Origin: Sphingomonas sp. PP-F2F-G114-C0414
GTDB lineage: Bacteria; Pseudomonadota; Alphaproteobacteria; Sphingomonadales; Sphingomonadaceae
Length of the DNA: 64,000 bases
NCBI RefSeq assembly: GCF_003688595.1
Contig: NZ_RCWT01000017.1
Location: 36,351 to 100,350 of the forward strand
Direction of reading: 5' to 3'
Position numbers and translations under genes: made by a program. Shown here in pieces: positions 8,159-16,016 of the stretch (its first letter is position 1; every line of letters starts with the position of its first letter). Under the pieces are notes generated by a model that saw only the letters and a program-made list of their open reading frames with translations, searched no databases and had not been told where the DNA came from.

Positions 8159-8512
8159 CTAGGGAAGGTAGAACGACAAGATGGTGCACGTATCACCATT
8201 TTTGCTGTACAGAACGCCAACGGGCCTATTGGAAAGCTTGGCAGAAATAATAGTAGACCAAAGTCTATTAGCATCGTCCGAACTTGCATTAGGCGGGAGC
8301 TGAAGGTGCCCGTTCACACAAGCAGAGCCTGTGTACCACAGCGTCACGCCGTTAGCCACAGTATTTGACGGATAGTTCTCGAGCCTCCAACCGGAGGGAA
8401 TAGCTTCTATATTAGTGGATTGAGCAGATACCGTTGCGGGAGCCAATAAGGTCAAGCCGAGGGAAGCAATAACCAATGAGCTAAGTTTCCTCGGAACCTG
8501 ACTATTCGTCAT
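8159..8512 (-). CDS. Small Sec-exported two-cysteine protein, island paralogue 1
   Basis: 117 residues with a signal peptide cleaved near ATVSA. The mature chain of about 87 residues has exactly two cysteines, one after a strand (TGSACVNG) and one before the last strand (GDTCTILSFYLP). Between them are a Trp, a helix (LWSTIISAKLS) and the motif NRPVGVLY. The same order of features recurs in the proteins at 8574 and 12930, so I place them in one family. The pattern of strands, a single amphipathic helix and a Cys pair resembles AB5-toxin B subunits, but sequence identity to known ones is not evident; this is inference. It is the last gene of the minus-strand run that follows virB11. Confidence 0.6.
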   Translation of the reverse strand: MTNSQVPRKLSSLVIASLGLTLLAPATVSAQSTNIEAIPSGWRLENYPSNTVANGVTLWYTGSACVNGHLQLPPNASSDDANRLWSTIISAKLSNRPVGVLYSKNGDTCTILSFYLP

Positions 8513-8573
8513 AATATATACCCTTGTACTTTATACATTAGATTTTTGATAGAAAGATATCAATGCCCGAAAA

Positions 8574-8918
8574 TTAGTTTGGGAATATAAAATAGGATAC
8601 GCTTTCCGTATCCGGCCACACCTCGCAGCCACCGGTTCCCTGCACACCAATTGGTCTCTTGTTTGCAAAGGCTGTAAGAACACCCGCCGCCGCTGCTTGC
8701 CCGCCAGCCTTTGAAGTATCTATCGCCCACCGATCGCTGGTGGCGCAAGCTGGGCGCGAAAGATGAGAGGTGGCAACATCGAAAAACATTTGTCCACTTG
8801 GTTGCATTATGACGTTTGACACGACCCCACCCGCCATCGCCGATCCCGCATTTGCGGCCGATGCACATCCAACTATCGCGAGTAAGGCCACGTTTATTTT
8901 GGTAATTTCATAACCCAT
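8574..8918 (-). CDS. Small Sec-exported two-cysteine protein, island paralogue 2
   Basis: About 114 residues starting MGYEITKIN; GGGAG lies 8 bases before this ATG and only 2 before the alternative upstream one. The signal peptide ends near ASAANA. The mature part has a strand QMFFDV, Cys in RPACATSDRW, a helix AAAAGVLTAFANK, the motif RPIGVQG, a second Cys in TGGCEVW and a final strand SVSYFIF. These line up with the proteins at 8159 and 12930. A disulfide-stabilised periplasmic or secreted monomer, possibly oligomeric, is expected. The function is unknown; a toxin B-subunit-like glycan-binding role is a hypothesis only. Confidence 0.62.
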   Translation of the reverse strand: MGYEITKINVALLAIVGCASAANAGSAMAGGVVSNVIMQPSGQMFFDVATSHLSRPACATSDRWAIDTSKAGGQAAAAGVLTAFANKRPIGVQGTGGCEVWPDTESVSYFIFPN

Positions 8919-8963
8919 AGCCATACTCCCTATAAATATTGTTTTAAATCAAAAACATAGGAT

Positions 8964-10544
8964 CTAATTGATGCAATCCGTTAATGCGATATCGGAGTAG
9001 GGCTGAATTGACCCTGAAGCCAAACCAGCAGATATGCCGGCAGCAACATCCGCCGATTGGCACCGCCCTTTCCTAACACGCGCGGTCAGAAAATCGTTGG
9101 ATTGCACCGTCGCATTCAACATGCCCTCGACTGCAATACCAACGTTGAAACGGCTTCGTATTCCCGCCGTGGTATTATCAGAGACGTTGGCGCCCGTACC
9201 TTTGCATCCTCCAGCACTGTAAAACCATTCGCTGGTACCAACCGCGAGACCGATCTCGATCGTCGCGTTCGAACTCGTCCACATTTTGTTGCGGCCGACG
9301 TAGCTTCCGGAGAAGCTCGGGCTGGCAGGGCAGCCGCCTGAAACATATAGAGGATCAACCGCAATGCCGACGAAGGCCGAATTACCCGCATTCAGAATTA
9401 CATTGTCGGTAACCTGGGATCGTTGAACAGCACCGGCACCGGGCACTTGGGATCGGAAAAGAACGATTCCTCCATCGCTGGCATCGGCGATGTTGTTATT
9501 TGTAACAGTGGAGTCTTCGCAAGAATCGCTGATGCCGTCAGCCCAGCTCGATCCCGCGTTATCGCTGTTGCTGCTTCCGTAAACGGTAATCGTATTTCCG
9601 TTGATGACGTTTGCGCGACAAGGCGTATTCTGAACCTCGGCCGATCCGAAAATTTGAAGGCTGGACCATCCAACTGTATTTGCGATGAAATTTGACGAAA
9701 CGTTTGTTCCCGTCCCCGATAACGTTTGAATGTTGATATCGGTATGAACAAAGGGTCGCGGGACACCGGACGCATATGGCGCCGCGCCACGCTGCCCATC
9801 AACCCAAATCGACGTTAAAGCGGCGCCCGGCTGGAGCTGAACCACGGCAGCATTCGATGAGAAATTTGGCGCTCGTATCAGCCGTGCCATGAACCCGTGA
9901 GATGCCGGCGTAGGGTTTCCAGCTGTGGTCAATCTCACTCCATTTGGAATCGATAGTGTGGAGGAAAGGTAAATCACGGCCATCTGCGGCAACGACACGG
10001 TGTTGCCCGAACCTGCGGCATTTAACTGCGCTTGCAGCTGCGCTTGATTGATAATTGCAGTACCGGGGGGTTGAATCGCATAAGCATTCTGCGACTGTAT
10101 TTCGAAATAATACGGGTTTCCAGAGCATATATACCGCGTTAGCGATGCAAACTCCGAACTTCCATAGAACGAGTTAACGATCTGATCGAAGGTCGAACCG
10201 CTGTTCAATGCGTTTACGTTCGCGTTGAATCCACCTAGGTCGGGCTCACGGTCGAGAATTGTTCGATAAGCAAGTAATATCTTTGCAGAGTTTGAATAGT
10301 TCTGGCTCGCAAATTCCTGCGATCCAAGCACGGTGGCACCTTGCGCTTTAAGGGCAGCAACGGTGCAACCATTCGCGGTAAAATAATTGACCATGCCATT
10401 CCATCCGGTGGAATCTGGCGTGCGACCCAAAGCTTCCGTGTACAGCTTAGAAATATATTGCCCGGGTATCGCGGCGGCTGCCTGAGACGTTGAGCATACG
10501 AGTGTTGCGATTATTGCCAAAGATGCGCTTGCATATCTTATCAT
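8964..10544 (-). CDS. Secreted DUF4214 plus right-handed beta-helix protein
   Basis: About 526 residues from MIRYASASL (AGGGG 8 bases upstream). A signal peptide is cleaved near SQAAAA. Residues ~30-150 hold a DUF4214-like unit (YTEALGRTPDSTGWNGMVNYF and ILDREPDLGGFNANVNAL), a domain known from surface and exported proteins. From ~200 on there are repeating N-I-I/V-NGN-T turns typical of a parallel beta-helix as in pectate-lyase-like proteins, with several Cys. The substrate is unknown; catalytic residues could not be assigned. It follows virB11 by about 270 bp on the same strand. GC content is low for the region, which suggests transfer. Confidence 0.7.
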   Translation of the reverse strand: MIRYASASLAIIATLVCSTSQAAAAIPGQYISKLYTEALGRTPDSTGWNGMVNYFTANGCTVAALKAQGATVLGSQEFASQNYSNSAKILLAYRTILDREPDLGGFNANVNALNSGSTFDQIVNSFYGSSEFASLTRYICSGNPYYFEIQSQNAYAIQPPGTAIINQAQLQAQLNAAGSGNTVSLPQMAVIYLSSTLSIPNGVRLTTAGNPTPASHGFMARLIRAPNFSSNAAVVQLQPGAALTSIWVDGQRGAAPYASGVPRPFVHTDINIQTLSGTGTNVSSNFIANTVGWSSLQIFGSAEVQNTPCRANVINGNTITVYGSSNSDNAGSSWADGISDSCEDSTVTNNNIADASDGGIVLFRSQVPGAGAVQRSQVTDNVILNAGNSAFVGIAVDPLYVSGGCPASPSFSGSYVGRNKMWTSSNATIEIGLAVGTSEWFYSAGGCKGTGANVSDNTTAGIRSRFNVGIAVEGMLNATVQSNDFLTARVRKGRCQSADVAAGISAGLASGSIQPYSDIALTDCIN

Positions 10545-10814
10545 CAGCTTACCCCTACATGGTTTCATATGGATGACTAATTTATAATATTAAATGTAAA
10601 TTTAAAATGACATACAAACACTATGACAAAATCTGCCTCCGCGCCCTCATCCATTTTGCAACCGAGGTTGACCTTATTCAATCGACTTGTCTTATGTAAT
10701 ATTTATGACGTCGCAAATGCGTCGTTAACAAGCGTAATTGAAATCGCTACGTCGGTACGACGGTTATTATAATTATAATGATACTATCCCCGCGAGAAAT
10801 ATCACACAGACTCG

Positions 10815-11798
10815 TCAAGTAACGACCTCACTTATTTCATGAACATATCTTCCGCTCGAGCCACGGCGAAGTTGGACCACGATATCAAGAGATACCTTGA
10901 CGTAACTAATAATATCTTCCCAGGACATCTTCATACCCGCCTGCATGATCAAGAGTCCAAGTTGCATTATCGAGCCCATGGGGGAGTCAGCATGTATCGT
11001 GGCAATGGAACCAGGGTGCCCGGTATTTACAGCTCGAAGAAACGTAAAAGCCTCTGATCCGCGAATCTCGCCCAGAATAATGCGATCGGGGCGCATGCGA
11101 AGCGAGGCAATCAGCAGATCCTCAGCGGTCACACGTGCCTCACCTAATGCCCCGCGTGGCGTGAGAAGGCCGACTGCGTTCTCATGGACCAAGCGAAGCT
11201 CCGGGGTGTCTTCGATTAGAACGAGGCGTTCCTCCCGTGGTATTTCGTGTAGAAGGGCGTTCAGGAACGTCGTTTTACCAGAGGATGTGCCGCCAGATAT
11301 CAGGATATTCCGACGATCCCGTACCGCGCCACGGAGGTACAAGTGGGCGGGCTGCCTCTTTAAACCTTCGGTTGCAGGTCGAATATCAACGGCAAGCGGG
11401 CCAAGCAACGTGTCGCGAAATGCGCCTCGATCTGCATAATCGTCGAGCCCAAAGTCCGCGACGACATTCTTGCGGAATGCGAAGGCGCTCTCGCCGCGTG
11501 TCGCTGGGGGTAGAACAACCTGTACGCGAACGCCGCTGGGCAGGCTGGCGGCCAGCAGTGGGTTCTCACGGTTGACGCCTTGAGAACTTGCCGCGGCGAT
11601 CTGTTTAGCCAAGCGCTGTAGCGCAGGCACTGTAAGATCGGGCGTCTCAATACGGCGGGGTGGCTCTCCCAACGTCTCTATCCAGATTTCCCCCGGCCGA
11701 TTGATAAATATGTCGGTCAGCTCGGGTAGTGCCAGATATGGCGCAAGCGGCGCGAGGCAGCTGTCCAGATAATGGTCCGTAGTCGTTGCGCTGCTCAC
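10815..11798 (-). CDS. virB11: Type IV secretion ATPase VirB11
   Basis: 327 residues. The N-terminal domain includes LPELTDIFINRPGEIWIE. The Walker A motif GGTSSGKTT spans residues ~169-177, the Asp box LVLIEDTPEL follows, and then LLIASLRMRPDRIILGEIRG and the His box TGHPGSIATIHADSP, all standard for VirB11 hexameric ATPases on the cytoplasmic face of the inner membrane. Its start overlaps the virB10 stop by 4 bp. It is the last vir gene of the operon. Confidence 0.95.
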   Translation of the reverse strand: MSSATTTDHYLDSCLAPLAPYLALPELTDIFINRPGEIWIETLGEPPRRIETPDLTVPALQRLAKQIAAASSQGVNRENPLLAASLPSGVRVQVVLPPATRGESAFAFRKNVVADFGLDDYADRGAFRDTLLGPLAVDIRPATEGLKRQPAHLYLRGAVRDRRNILISGGTSSGKTTFLNALLHEIPREERLVLIEDTPELRLVHENAVGLLTPRGALGEARVTAEDLLIASLRMRPDRIILGEIRGSEAFTFLRAVNTGHPGSIATIHADSPMGSIMQLGLLIMQAGMKMSWEDIISYVKVSLDIVVQLRRGSSGRYVHEISEVVT

Positions 11799-12883
11799 TG
11801 TTCGCTGACCGTAAAGTCGAGGTCGCGCGCGACAAAAACCGAAACGCTACTGCCCTGTCGCACCTTAACCGTTGGAGCGATTTTATCGCCTTGAGGTGCA
11901 ACCAAGCCCTGGCCCGTCGTTCCAGGTAGCGCAACGACGTACGTTTCGCGTGACACGCGTTGGCTGGCGAGTTGCGCCCCGATGTTGAGAGTCGACTGCA
12001 GGATAGATCCGGCAAAGCGCTCGAAGAAGTGGCTGTTTACCTTACCGCCTACGCCAGCGCGCCCCAGTGGATCTGCAGCTGGTGAGTCCAAGTTCATGAG
12101 AACGCCATCCGGGCGCATGAGGCGCTGCCATTGAACAAGGACGCGCTTCTGCCCGAGTGTAAGATCTGCCTTATATTCACCAACCAGTTGGCTGCCGCGC
12201 GGGATCAACACCTGACTACCATCGAACGCGTGGACGTCACGCGATACGATCGCTCGGGCAAAGCCCGCGCGTGACGAGTCTAGTGCTGTCTCGAGCACAG
12301 CCTGAATTACCACCCCCTTGGGCACCGTCGTCGCAGGGTCCTTCAAGCGCGTCGCTTGAACGCGGTCCTTGCCCTCCGTTCGATCGCCAAAACCGTCGCC
12401 ATCGGGCCGCGGACCGGCGAATGCGCTCGTGCCTGACTGCCTCGCGGCAGGTGTCTGCCAAGCCGGACTGATAGCAGAGTCAGATCGCGTAACGGACATA
12501 AGGGGCTGCGGAGGTGGACCTGTCAGCTGTGATCCAGGTACTGGCATCGCTTCAGAATTTTTGAGCGTCCGCGCCGGTGAAGCAATCTGCGGTAGCGACA
12601 GTCGTTGCGCACGCAGTGGATCAGTAAACTCCGGGGATGGTTGGCTTGCAGGTATTGGAATGTCCAACGCTGGCGGTGCTGCGATCGCATTACCGGTATC
12701 TGCCGTGGGTCGAACGATACTAGCCTCTGTTGCGGATCGTCTCGTTTCCAGAGAATTGAAAAGCATCAGTCCGGCCGCAGCGAGTCCGATCCCGAACAAC
12801 CAGGAAGTCCGGTTGCTTGCGGGTAAGGCCACTTGGGGAAGGACGGGATCATTGTCAGCAGTCGAGCGCATCCTGTCACTCAC
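11795..12883 (-). CDS. virB10: VirB10 core-complex protein
   Basis: 362 residues with GTG as the likely start. A single membrane helix at about residues 25-45 (SWLFGIGLAAAGLMLF) is followed by a long Pro-rich periplasmic linker and the C-terminal TrbI/VirB10 beta-barrel domain, with DGSQVLIPRGSQLVGEY and LGQKRVLVQWQRLMRPDG. It bridges the inner and outer membranes and senses ATP use. A 46-bp gap separates it from the small secreted-protein gene, and it overlaps virB11 by 4 bp. Confidence 0.93.
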   Translation of the reverse strand: MSDRMRSTADNDPVLPQVALPASNRTSWLFGIGLAAAGLMLFNSLETRRSATEASIVRPTADTGNAIAAPPALDIPIPASQPSPEFTDPLRAQRLSLPQIASPARTLKNSEAMPVPGSQLTGPPPQPLMSVTRSDSAISPAWQTPAARQSGTSAFAGPRPDGDGFGDRTEGKDRVQATRLKDPATTVPKGVVIQAVLETALDSSRAGFARAIVSRDVHAFDGSQVLIPRGSQLVGEYKADLTLGQKRVLVQWQRLMRPDGVLMNLDSPAADPLGRAGVGGKVNSHFFERFAGSILQSTLNIGAQLASQRVSRETYVVALPGTTGQGLVAPQGDKIAPTVKVRQGSSVSVFVARDLDFTVSEQ

Positions 12884-12929
12884 GTTTCTTCAACCCCAAT
12901 TATATGAAAATAGTAGGCCGGAAGCATTT

Positions 12930-13271
12930 TTAGTTCACGTAGATAAAGTTGATCTCACAGCCGGAATTACTTCCGTAGACCGTTATCGAACGTGAAGATA
13001 ATTGTGCGCTGATCAAGCCAGACAATACCGCCTGAGCGTTCAGGTTTTGCGCGACGACATCCGCGCCATGATGATTGGGAAGCCAAGATATTAATTGACC
13101 AGCATTACAGCTTCCCATGTTTTGGTCGACCTTAAAAAATATGTAGGCGGGAAACCCCGTTAATTCGACCGATGTAACCTTAACAGTAGCAGACCAGTCA
13201 TAACACCAAGCCGGTGCAAATGGAAATAAAGCAAAGCATAGCAATGTAATACCCTGAAAAATCCTTGACAT
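12930..13271 (-). CDS. Small Sec-exported two-cysteine protein encoded between virB9 and virB10, paralogue 3
   Basis: 113 residues; signal peptide ending near FAPAWC. Mature features: strands TVKVTSVEL and AYIFFKV, Cys in NMGSCNAG, Trp in LISWLP, a helix QAVLSGLISAQLS, the motif SRSITVYG, Cys in NSGCEI and a final strand NFIYVN. The order matches the proteins at 8159 and 8574. It lacks a lipobox, so it is not a normal VirB7 lipoprotein. Being inside the virB operon, it is either a structural or minor-pilus component of this T4SS or its substrate. No strong ribosome site is seen. Codons are poorer in GC than those of the flanking vir genes. Confidence 0.65.
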   Translation of the reverse strand: MSRIFQGITLLCFALFPFAPAWCYDWSATVKVTSVELTGFPAYIFFKVDQNMGSCNAGQLISWLPNHHGADVVAQNLNAQAVLSGLISAQLSSRSITVYGSNSGCEINFIYVN

Positions 13272-13348
13272 GGTCTAACTACTTTTTCCTAAATCGCAGA
13301 TTTGCAAATTACTCATTTTGAGCCATCTAATATTAAAAATCGAAATGC

Positions 13349-14041
13349 TCATTTGCTTCGCTTTTTAATTTCTCGGACGGCGGTCGCAGTCGCACGATCA
13401 ATCCGGAAAACCAGGCGTTCATAAACTCGGTCGATTGTAAAGACGTCATCGCGCATGTAGCCATTGACCATCTCTTCGCGTTTCAGCCGGTCAAGCGCGA
13501 ACACGGCCGGGAGAGCCTGTTCGGGTCCCCATTCAATATATGTTTTTGAACCGTCGTCCGTTATCGCGCTCGGCCGGAGTTCCGGGTTCCCCCGTATGCG
13601 ATACTGCGCGCGTGCTGGCACCTCTTCCACCGAATTGCCATTGCCCGGCGCCGCGGCTTCGTAGGTCATGCGAATATTGTAAGGCGCGCGGGTCGGCGCG
13701 ACCGCTGACAGCCTGAAGTTGTACGACCGTTTGTTCGTGAGAACCGACAGGGGTGCTTCGTTTGCACCTGCCATGGCGCGAACAGTGAACGTGTTGCTCA
13801 GGCGGCCGGTGGTAGCCTGCCATACCATCGGTGCGCCTGAACTGATTGATTGGACAATTTCGTCGTCGGCGAGCGTCACCATCAATGCCCCGTTCCGACC
13901 GACCGGCAAGATCATGATCTGCGTTTGAGAGTAATTGAGTGTCCACGAATTTTGATCGCCCTCCGCGGTAACCGGACTCACTTGTGCGATGCCGTCGTCG
14001 GGCCAGCACAAGACTAGGCAAAGCGCGACCAACGTCTTCAT
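13349..14041 (-). CDS. virB9: VirB9 outer-membrane core protein
   Basis: 230 residues with a signal peptide ending near DDGIAQ. The N-terminal domain includes ILPVGRNGALMVTLADDEIVQSI split over two strands, and the C-terminal part has YRIRGNPELRPSAITDDG and the terminal FTIDRVYERLVFRIDR, the VirB9/CagX/TrbG pattern. It forms the outer ring of the T4SS with VirB10. Its start overlaps the virB8 stop by 4 bp. Just downstream lies the small secreted gene instead of virB10. Confidence 0.92.
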   Translation of the reverse strand: MKTLVALCLVLCWPDDGIAQVSPVTAEGDQNSWTLNYSQTQIMILPVGRNGALMVTLADDEIVQSISSGAPMVWQATTGRLSNTFTVRAMAGANEAPLSVLTNKRSYNFRLSAVAPTRAPYNIRMTYEAAAPGNGNSVEEVPARAQYRIRGNPELRPSAITDDGSKTYIEWGPEQALPAVFALDRLKREEMVNGYMRDDVFTIDRVYERLVFRIDRATATAVREIKKRSK

Positions 14042-14817
14042 CTCTGCTGACTACGTACAGGAGCGCGATCGAAGGACGGAGGGCTGAATGGTGAACCGGC
14101 TTCCGTTAGGGTCTTTTCCTCTGCCACCGGCGGTGAGGGCGCGATATCAGCGTTCTGACGATAACGTATTACCTGGAATCCGAGTGGATTGAGCAGCCGG
14201 TCAGCAGCACTCATAGCGGCATTGTTGAATCGGTAGCGGATCACGCAAGACCAGAGTTGCGGGGCAAGCGCGCGACCCGCAGCGTCTGCTCGCGCAGTAG
14301 TAAAGCGTACCAGCATGGTATCACGGCTCAACGACGAAAGCCCCCGGATTTGCACCTCAATCCTTGCTCCTCGTGGCAGGGAGGCCAGTGGACTGGCCGG
14401 GTTGGTTGCCCGCATTGTCTCGATGTAGCTGTTCCGAGCCTCTCCGGCTGACCACAAACCAACTTTGCGATAATCGTCCTTCAACGTGTCGATATCGAAG
14501 CCCGCCCGCGCGATTACGTATTGCGCCAGAAACGAGCGTGTCAGCGCAGCATCCGGCGCGATCATGTCGGCGTCGAGCGGTTTCAACGCCTGCACATATC
14601 CCGTCTGCCGGTCGACCAGCAGCGTGTAAGGGACGACGGTTTTCAGGGGCGTCAGCGTAATGAGCGCGATCGCCTCGAAGATTGCGATTAGGCTGGTCAC
14701 GGCCGTGATCATCCAAGCGCGCCGCAGCCACATCGCTTGCTGCTTGTCGCGGTCGTGGTTCCATGTCTCCGCTTCACGGAAATATGTCTTGAGATTGGAC
14801 GCGGGCTTATCCGTCAT
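14038..14817 (-). CDS. virB8: VirB8 inner-membrane assembly factor
   Basis: 259 residues: a short cytoplasmic tail with YFREAETWNHDR, one membrane helix at about residues 33-55, then a periplasmic NTF2-like domain containing VVPYTLLVDRQTGYVQ and a conserved SYIETMRATNP stretch. It nucleates T4SS assembly. It overlaps virB6 upstream and virB9 downstream by 4 bp each, so there is no room for a virB7 in its usual place between virB6 and virB8. Confidence 0.93.
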   Translation of the reverse strand: MTDKPASNLKTYFREAETWNHDRDKQQAMWLRRAWMITAVTSLIAIFEAIALITLTPLKTVVPYTLLVDRQTGYVQALKPLDADMIAPDAALTRSFLAQYVIARAGFDIDTLKDDYRKVGLWSAGEARNSYIETMRATNPASPLASLPRGARIEVQIRGLSSLSRDTMLVRFTTARADAAGRALAPQLWSCVIRYRFNNAAMSAADRLLNPLGFQVIRYRQNADIAPSPPVAEEKTLTEAGSPFSPPSFDRAPVRSQQR

Positions 14818-16016
14818 CCCAGAGTGTTCCTCATTCCAGCCGCGACGCTTGTGCGTCGATGATTTCTTCGAAAGCTGTCCCCCAGAATTGGCGGCGCTGC
14901 ACGATTCGTGTGCTCCGAACTGCGGACGGTTAAGGTGTCGGTAGATCGGTTCGAGATCGACCGCGCGATCCGCGTGTCGCTTCGATCTTGACGCGTCGAG
15001 ACCTCAAGCGCGTTAGCGACCAGCTCGGCTCGAGACGGTTGAGGCATGTTACGTGTTTCAAGCCGGCTACGGTGCTGAGCCGTTTCGCGCGATGGTGTCC
15101 GCGCAGTTTGCAGAACCTGACGCACCAGTTGATGACCTGAGCTGAAAAACGTCAGTCTCGCGACCAGAATGAGTGCACTCGTCGTCAAGATGGCGAAGCC
15201 CATCGTTAGAGCGAGGAGTTCGGTTGGAGCCGAGGCCGCCAGCACATTATCCTGACGAAGCTTCAAAACATCGTTTAGCCAGGGGAACAACAACGCCATC
15301 ATCGCGCCCTGACAGATCAACAGCATAAGCGATCCGAGGGCACAAAAGGCCAATGCGCGTAACCACCCGGTAAATACGCCAATCGTCCAATTGAATAGCG
15401 CCAAACCTGCCATCAAAGGCGCCAGCGCGAGCAGGATGCCGGCGCAAAGCCGTACGACGGCAAAACTGCCGATCGTCGATGCAAGAAACGCCGTTCGGCT
15501 AATTCCAAATGCGATGCTGTCAGAAAGCGCGATACCGGATGTTGCATCACCAATGTCGGCGCCTGCGGACACACCGCCGGTCAGTCGCCCGGAACCATAT
15601 ATTGTCGCAAGGATGATGCCGTTATCCGCATCTTGGAGGCGGTTCAGCATGGCATCGGACTCGGGCAAGCCGGACTGAACCCCAATTGCGCGCGCAACTT
15701 CGACCGGTCCATCAAGTACGAGATCATATGCTACCGTACGCCAGGCCGGCCACGCTGTCGCGATCGTAAGGACCAATCCAATCCGTACGACATGACCCAC
15801 GACGTCGCGCGCCTGCGGAGTAGGGCCGAACAGCAGGCGCAACCCGAACAGCGCTATGAAGATCGTGACAAGCAGTGTCAGCGTAGTTGCGACGGACGAG
15901 CCCGGATCTGCTAGCGCGCCATAACCATATCCGCCGATCGCTCGCGCCTGGCAATCGATGGAGTAGAGTGTCGTAGCCAAAAAATGGCTACCGGTTTGTA
16001 TAGTCGGGCAGGCCAT
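14814..16016 (-). CDS. virB6: VirB6 polytopic channel protein
   Basis: 400 residues with about six hydrophobic helices between residues 40 and 310 (for example TLTLLVTIFIALFGLRLLFG), a central conserved Trp segment LFNWTIGVFTGWLRALAF, and a hydrophilic Arg/Ser-rich tail of ~100 residues. This fits TrbL/VirB6 inner-membrane channel proteins. The stop of virB4 abuts its start with no gap, and it overlaps virB8 by 4 bp. Confidence 0.88.
   Translation of the reverse strand: MACPTIQTGSHFLATTLYSIDCQARAIGGYGYGALADPGSSVATTLTLLVTIFIALFGLRLLFGPTPQARDVVGHVVRIGLVLTIATAWPAWRTVAYDLVLDGPVEVARAIGVQSGLPESDAMLNRLQDADNGIILATIYGSGRLTGGVSAGADIGDATSGIALSDSIAFGISRTAFLASTIGSFAVVRLCAGILLALAPLMAGLALFNWTIGVFTGWLRALAFCALGSLMLLICQGAMMALLFPWLNDVLKLRQDNVLAASAPTELLALTMGFAILTTSALILVARLTFFSSGHQLVRQVLQTARTPSRETAQHRSRLETRNMPQPSRAELVANALEVSTRQDRSDTRIARSISNRSTDTLTVRSSEHTNRAAPPILGDSFRRNHRRTSVAAGMRNTLG

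Noticed and set aside
12930..13271. Small gene between virB9 and virB10 considered as virB7
   Set aside because: No lipobox, wrong position and twice the usual size; it pairs better with the two other exported island proteins.
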